Assembly (NCBI GenBank): GCA_036384495.1
Contig: DASVMD010000039.1
Location: 1-7,412, forward strand
Direction: 5' to 3'
DNA: 7,412 bases
From: JAQGHB01 sp036384495
Lineage (GTDB): Bacteria > Patescibacteriota > Saccharimonadia > Saccharimonadales > UBA4665
Position 1 is the first letter of the stretch; each line of letters opens with the position of its first letter. A model generated the notes under the pieces. That model was not told where the DNA came from. It made no database searches and was given only the letters and a program-made list of their open reading frames with translations. The translations under genes and the position numbers were made by a program. Shown here one piece after another: positions 5,151 through 7,412 of this stretch.

Positions 5151-5720
5151 ATGGCTTTTGAAGATTTTAAGAACAAAGAATCGGTGGTAATCGTGTACAC
5201 CGGTGACAGTAAGGGTAAAACGACTGCCTCTTTAGGGCTGATGGTGCGCGCCCTGGGAAATCGCTGGAATGTGGCTTTTATTCAGTTTATTAAGTATTGG
5301 GGCGTCAGTGAACACGTGTTTATTCGCGATATCCAGCCGCTATACAAAGATCAGCTGCACTTTTACAAGGGCGGGAAGGGGTTTTACCAGGCCGGCGAGT
5401 TGAGCGAGGGGCACGTAACAGATGAGCAGCATCGTGCGGCGGCGCTGGAAACCTATCAGGAAGCCCTGAAATGCGCCAAAAGTGGCGAATTCGACCTGGT
5501 GATCTGTGACGAGATCAATAACGCTGTCAATGACGGCCTCCTTACCGCAAAGCAGCTGCAGGACCTGCTAGAGGCTCGCAGCCCCAAAACCTCCCTCTGT
5601 TTCACCGGTCGCAACTTTCCGCCGGAACTCCTTACATACGTTGATATCGCTACCGAGATGAAGAAAATCAAGCACCATTTCGATGATAAGTTTTTGGCCA
5701 ATAAAGGTATCGATTTTTAG
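5151..5720 (+). CDS. cobO: Corrinoid adenosyltransferase, CobO/BtuR (CobA) family
   Basis: 189 residues, normal family length. Enzymes of this family transfer the 5'-deoxyadenosyl group of ATP to cob(I)alamin or cobyrinic acid a,c-diamide, making the adenosylcobalamin form. The P-loop is GDSKGKTT at 18-25; the usual third residue Gly is Ser20. The strand AFIQFIKYW (42-50) follows, then the acidic motif LVICDEINNA at 116-125, the TGRN loop at 152-155, and the C-terminal family block TEMKKIKHHF (168-177) ending in NKGIDF. No other cobalamin gene is in the window, so salvage of imported corrinoid is more plausible than synthesis. The start lacks a Shine-Dalgarno. The stop overlaps that of the convergent deaminase-like gene in TTAG. 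Confidence 0.92.
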   Translation: MAFEDFKNKESVVIVYTGDSKGKTTASLGLMVRALGNRWNVAFIQFIKYWGVSEHVFIRDIQPLYKDQLHFYKGGKGFYQAGELSEGHVTDEQHRAAALETYQEALKCAKSGEFDLVICDEINNAVNDGLLTAKQLQDLLEARSPKTSLCFTGRNFPPELLTYVDIATEMKKIKHHFDDKFLANKGIDF

Positions 5721-6499
5721 GCAGCTTTGAGGGCCAGGGCAGCTAACTCGCGGCGCTTGATCTCTCTTCGGGGATCAATATTGTAGACATTGCCACCGAC
5801 TCTGGCCTTACGAACGGCACGATTGTAGGCAGCTCGCTTATCTGGATAGTCGTGGGGCGAATAGCGCTGTACGGGGGCGTCTTCGAATATGCCGTATTTT
5901 TCAAAATCCCCGTAGCGGTCCAGTAGCTCCTTAGCCGTTTGGATCTGGCAATTATCGTGCCCTGATGCTACCGACATAACGATAGTGGAGTTATCCGTTA
6001 GAGGATTTTTGCGGATTTGAGGTTGGCAGACGTCTCTACAGGGGTGCAGCATAGCCGCTTGCACGCCCATAACGCCGGCAATTCTGTCCGGCCTAAAGGT
6101 GGCAGCCACTGCAATAAATGGAGTTCGCTCCATGCCGTCGTTGTCGGCTCGAATTAACATATCGGTTTCGGCGCAGAGCTTGGGTACATCGTCGACATCT
6201 GTTTCATGACGATCGTCTTCGGCGATTTTGGCCTTAAAATTCCAGGACGTATAGATGGCGATTTGCGGATCGTTAGGATCTGTTTTGTAGAAAACTCCGG
6301 CGGCGCCGACTTTAAAACCGCGGTGCGATTCGGCGTACTGCATAGCGGTTCGAGCTCGGGCCACCACCTGCGGTACTAAGCCTATAGTGACAGCGTGGAT
6401 GTCGTGCGCCCTAAAGTCAAACTGGCGCACATCTTCACGTAATTCTTCAGCGTCCAGATAACTTACATCTATAAACGGAGCTGCTTCATAGGCTTGCAT
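5717..6499 (-). CDS. Diverged cytidine-deaminase-fold protein with C-terminal basic extension
   Basis: 260 residues, roughly double a classical tetrameric cytidine deaminase. The fold markers are in order: GFKVGAAGVFY (61-71), matching the FKVGAA strand of cytidine deaminases; Asn87, matching the substrate asparagine; KLCAETDML (107-115) with zinc ligand Cys109 and proton-shuttle Glu111; HPCRDVC (152-158) with likely zinc ligands Cys154 and Cys158; and the helix TAKELLDRYG (188-197). Unusual points are CxxxC instead of CxxC, Lys89 where a ribose-binding Glu is usual, and a longer CAE-to-PC gap. The 60-residue N-terminal part and a charged tail (about 198-260, rich in Arg/Lys) are extra. It is predicted to deaminate a nucleoside, nucleotide or nucleic-acid base; the substrate is unknown. 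It converges on cobO and diverges from the kinase gene. Confidence 0.72.
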   Translation of the reverse strand: MQAYEAAPFIDVSYLDAEELREDVRQFDFRAHDIHAVTIGLVPQVVARARTAMQYAESHRGFKVGAAGVFYKTDPNDPQIAIYTSWNFKAKIAEDDRHETDVDDVPKLCAETDMLIRADNDGMERTPFIAVAATFRPDRIAGVMGVQAAMLHPCRDVCQPQIRKNPLTDNSTIVMSVASGHDNCQIQTAKELLDRYGDFEKYGIFEDAPVQRYSPHDYPDKRAAYNRAVRKARVGGNVYNIDPRREIKRRELAALALKAA

Positions 6500-6508
6500 G
6501 GGATTATT

Positions 6509-6551
6509 ATTTTACCATTTTCCATTATATTACACAACTATTCAGCGTGAA
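6509..6551 (-). promoter_or_regulatory. Candidate promoters of the deaminase-like gene
   Basis: Two minus-strand candidates are visible. One is TTCACG (6546-6551), 16 bp, TATAAT (6524-6529), giving a leader of about 17 nt without a Shine-Dalgarno. The other is an extended -10, TGGTAAAAT (6509-6517), which ends 9 bp before the ATG and would give a nearly leaderless RNA. The first has the better hexamers; the second matches the arrangement at other gene heads here. The sequence alone does not decide. Confidence 0.5.
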
Positions 6552-6567
6552 GCGCTTGCGGTTTTTC

Positions 6568-6576
6568 TGCTATCAT
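6568..6576 (+). promoter_or_regulatory. Predicted promoter of the kinase-nuclease pair (extended -10, leaderless start)
   Basis: TGCTATCAT is an extended -10 with five of six TATAAT bases. Seven bases (AGACCTG) separate it from the ATG at 6584, so transcription should begin at the start codon. No -35 hexamer is recognisable at 16-18 bp, and no Shine-Dalgarno is present. Confidence 0.58.
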
Positions 6577-6583
6577 AGACCTG

Positions 6584-7090
6584 ATGAGCAAACCAACATT
6601 GTATCTGTTTGTCGGCTACCCTGGTGCGGGCAAAACCACCATTGCCCAGGCGATCGCCAAGCAAACCGGCGCCAAGCACCTGTGGGCCGATGTAGAGCGC
6701 CATAAATTATTCCCCAAACCAACGCACTCAATAGAGGAGAGTACAGCGCTGTACCGGCAACTCAACGATGCCACCGACTATCTGTTACAACAGGGCCGGA
6801 GTGTGGTGTTTGACACCAATTTTAACTACGCTGCTGATCGACAAAAGCTGCGCGACATTGCCGACAAACACGGCGCCGAAACGATTATTGTTTGGGTTGA
6901 TACACCTCTCGACATCGCCAAGCAGCGAGCAGTACACAGTCAAGTTGCCCGCAACGGCTACGATTTTGTCATGAGCGAATCGCAGTTCGACGACATTGCT
7001 CGCAAACTGGAGCCGCCCACCGAATCTGAAAAAGTTCTTAAAATTGATGGTACGAACTTTGACGAATCTTCGCTGGCCGCGTTAGGCTAG
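6584..7090 (+). CDS. P-loop kinase, AAA_33 / polynucleotide-kinase-like
   Basis: 168-residue single-domain P-loop phosphotransferase. Walker A is GYPGAGKTT at 11-19 (Lys17, Thr18) after the strand TLYLFV. LWADVERHK at 33-41 provides Asp36, in the position where related kinases (T4 polynucleotide kinase, zeta-type and chloramphenicol phosphotransferase-like enzymes) place the residue that activates the acceptor hydroxyl. The strand SVVFDTNFNY (73-82) carries Asp77. The region around Arg115 to Arg123 (QRAVHSQVAR) looks like the lid with its phosphate-binding arginines. It should transfer the ATP gamma-phosphate to a small molecule or nucleic-acid end; the acceptor is not readable from the sequence. 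The nuclease gene begins 4 bp after the stop, so the two are likely co-transcribed. Confidence 0.82.
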   Translation: MSKPTLYLFVGYPGAGKTTIAQAIAKQTGAKHLWADVERHKLFPKPTHSIEESTALYRQLNDATDYLLQQGRSVVFDTNFNYAADRQKLRDIADKHGAETIIVWVDTPLDIAKQRAVHSQVARNGYDFVMSESQFDDIARKLEPPTESEKVLKIDGTNFDESSLAALG

Positions 7091-7094
7091 GGGC

Positions 7095-7412
7095 ATGACG
7101 TTTCGGCTTCGCAAAAAACATTTGGTGACCGCTTTAACTGTACTGGTCGTGGTTTTGACATACGGTTTGCAGCAAGGGTGGTTCGGTTCAGCCGGGCAAG
7201 TCGCAGAAGTTAACCAGCCCGGACTGTACACTATTGCTCACTTCGTAGATGGCGACACCATTGCCGTAAACATGAACGGCAAGGTCGAAAAAGTACGGTT
7301 TGTAGGCGTCGATACGCCGGAAACGCATAAACCAAACACACCCGTGCAGTGCTATGGACCCGCCACAGCAGCCTACACTAAGACTATTATTGGCTCGCAT
7401 CAGGTGCGGCTG
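7095..7412 (+). CDS. Staphylococcal-nuclease-family (thermonuclease) protein, N-terminal 106 residues (runs off window)
   Basis: The frame begins at ATG 7095 and is open to the right edge. Residues 4-8 are basic (RLRKK) and 10-24 are hydrophobic, giving a signal peptide or N-terminal membrane anchor, so the enzyme should act outside the cytoplasmic membrane. The SNase domain starts near 44: FVDGDTIAV (50-58) supplies the calcium-binding Asp54, and KVRFVGVDTPETHKP (66-80) supplies Arg68, Asp73, Thr74 and Glu76. These match Asp21, Arg35, Asp40, Thr41 and Glu43 of staphylococcal nuclease, with identical spacing from Arg35 to Glu43. The enzyme is thus expected to be active, cleaving DNA and RNA. 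The second catalytic arginine would lie beyond the window. The start has only a weak TAGG 8 nt upstream and is probably coupled to the kinase gene. Confidence 0.9.
   Translation, partial: MTFRLRKKHLVTALTVLVVVLTYGLQQGWFGSAGQVAEVNQPGLYTIAHFVDGDTIAVNMNGKVEKVRFVGVDTPETHKPNTPVQCYGPATAAYTKTIIGSHQVRL

Noticed and set aside
6550..6557. AAGCGCTT palindrome upstream of the kinase gene
   Set aside because: Eight bases with no extension into flanking symmetry; it is short enough to be chance.
1..7412. Recoded stop codons (UGA as Gly, as in some CPR lineages)
   Set aside because: UGA ends the atpZ-like gene and atpF at the expected family lengths, with ATGA overlaps, and no conserved protein needs read-through, so the standard bacterial code fits.
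1..7412. CRISPR arrays, insertion sequences, tRNA or rRNA genes
   Set aside because: No regularly spaced repeats, transposase motifs, cloverleaf-like segments or rRNA-like sequence were seen on either strand.

Overview
The window (7,412 bp, mixed base composition, standard stop codons TAA, TAG and TGA all in use) looks like a compact bacterial chromosome of the Patescibacteria/CPR type, most likely Candidatus Saccharibacteria (TM7). This placement is an inference. It rests on very tight packing, a streamlined F-type ATP synthase operon with a half-length delta subunit, short accessory proteins, and gene starts lying directly on -10 boxes. No rRNA or marker gene is present to prove it.

Left half (1-4409, minus strand): the F1Fo ATP synthase operon in the order atpZ-like, atpB (a), atpE (c), atpF (b), atpH (delta), atpA (alpha), atpG (gamma, cut by the left edge). 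Genes overlap or nearly abut. Several internal starts carry AAGGAG Shine-Dalgarno sequences, two of them written into the last codons of the upstream gene. The c subunit has a single carboxylate (Glu62) and lacks the Gln and Ser/Thr ligands of Na+-type rings, so the enzyme is predicted to be H+-coupled. atpD and atpC presumably lie beyond position 1.

Middle (4410-4584): a 175-bp divergent intergenic region. It holds a promoter for each direction, a perfect 10-bp-arm palindrome, and a degenerate second copy 33 bp further on. It looks like a control region shared by the atp operon and a YruB-like glutaredoxin.

Right half (4585-7412): small genes of alternating direction. They are a glutaredoxin (+), a 92-residue unrecognised protein (-), a CobO/BtuR corrinoid adenosyltransferase (+), a diverged cytidine-deaminase-fold protein (-), a P-loop kinase of the AAA_33/PNK-like type (+), and a membrane-anchored or secreted staphylococcal-nuclease-type nuclease (+, cut by the right edge). 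Two convergent pairs share their stop codons in 4-bp overlaps. Divergent pairs are separated by only 39 and 84 bp. The nuclease, kinase and deaminase together suggest scavenging of nucleic acids, which would suit a nucleotide-auxotrophic epibiont; this is inference.

The most notable cross-cutting pattern is that genes at the head of transcription units generally lack a Shine-Dalgarno and have a (usually extended) -10 box 6-11 bp before the ATG, implying leaderless or nearly leaderless mRNAs, whereas genes inside the atp operon mostly use Shine-Dalgarno sequences.
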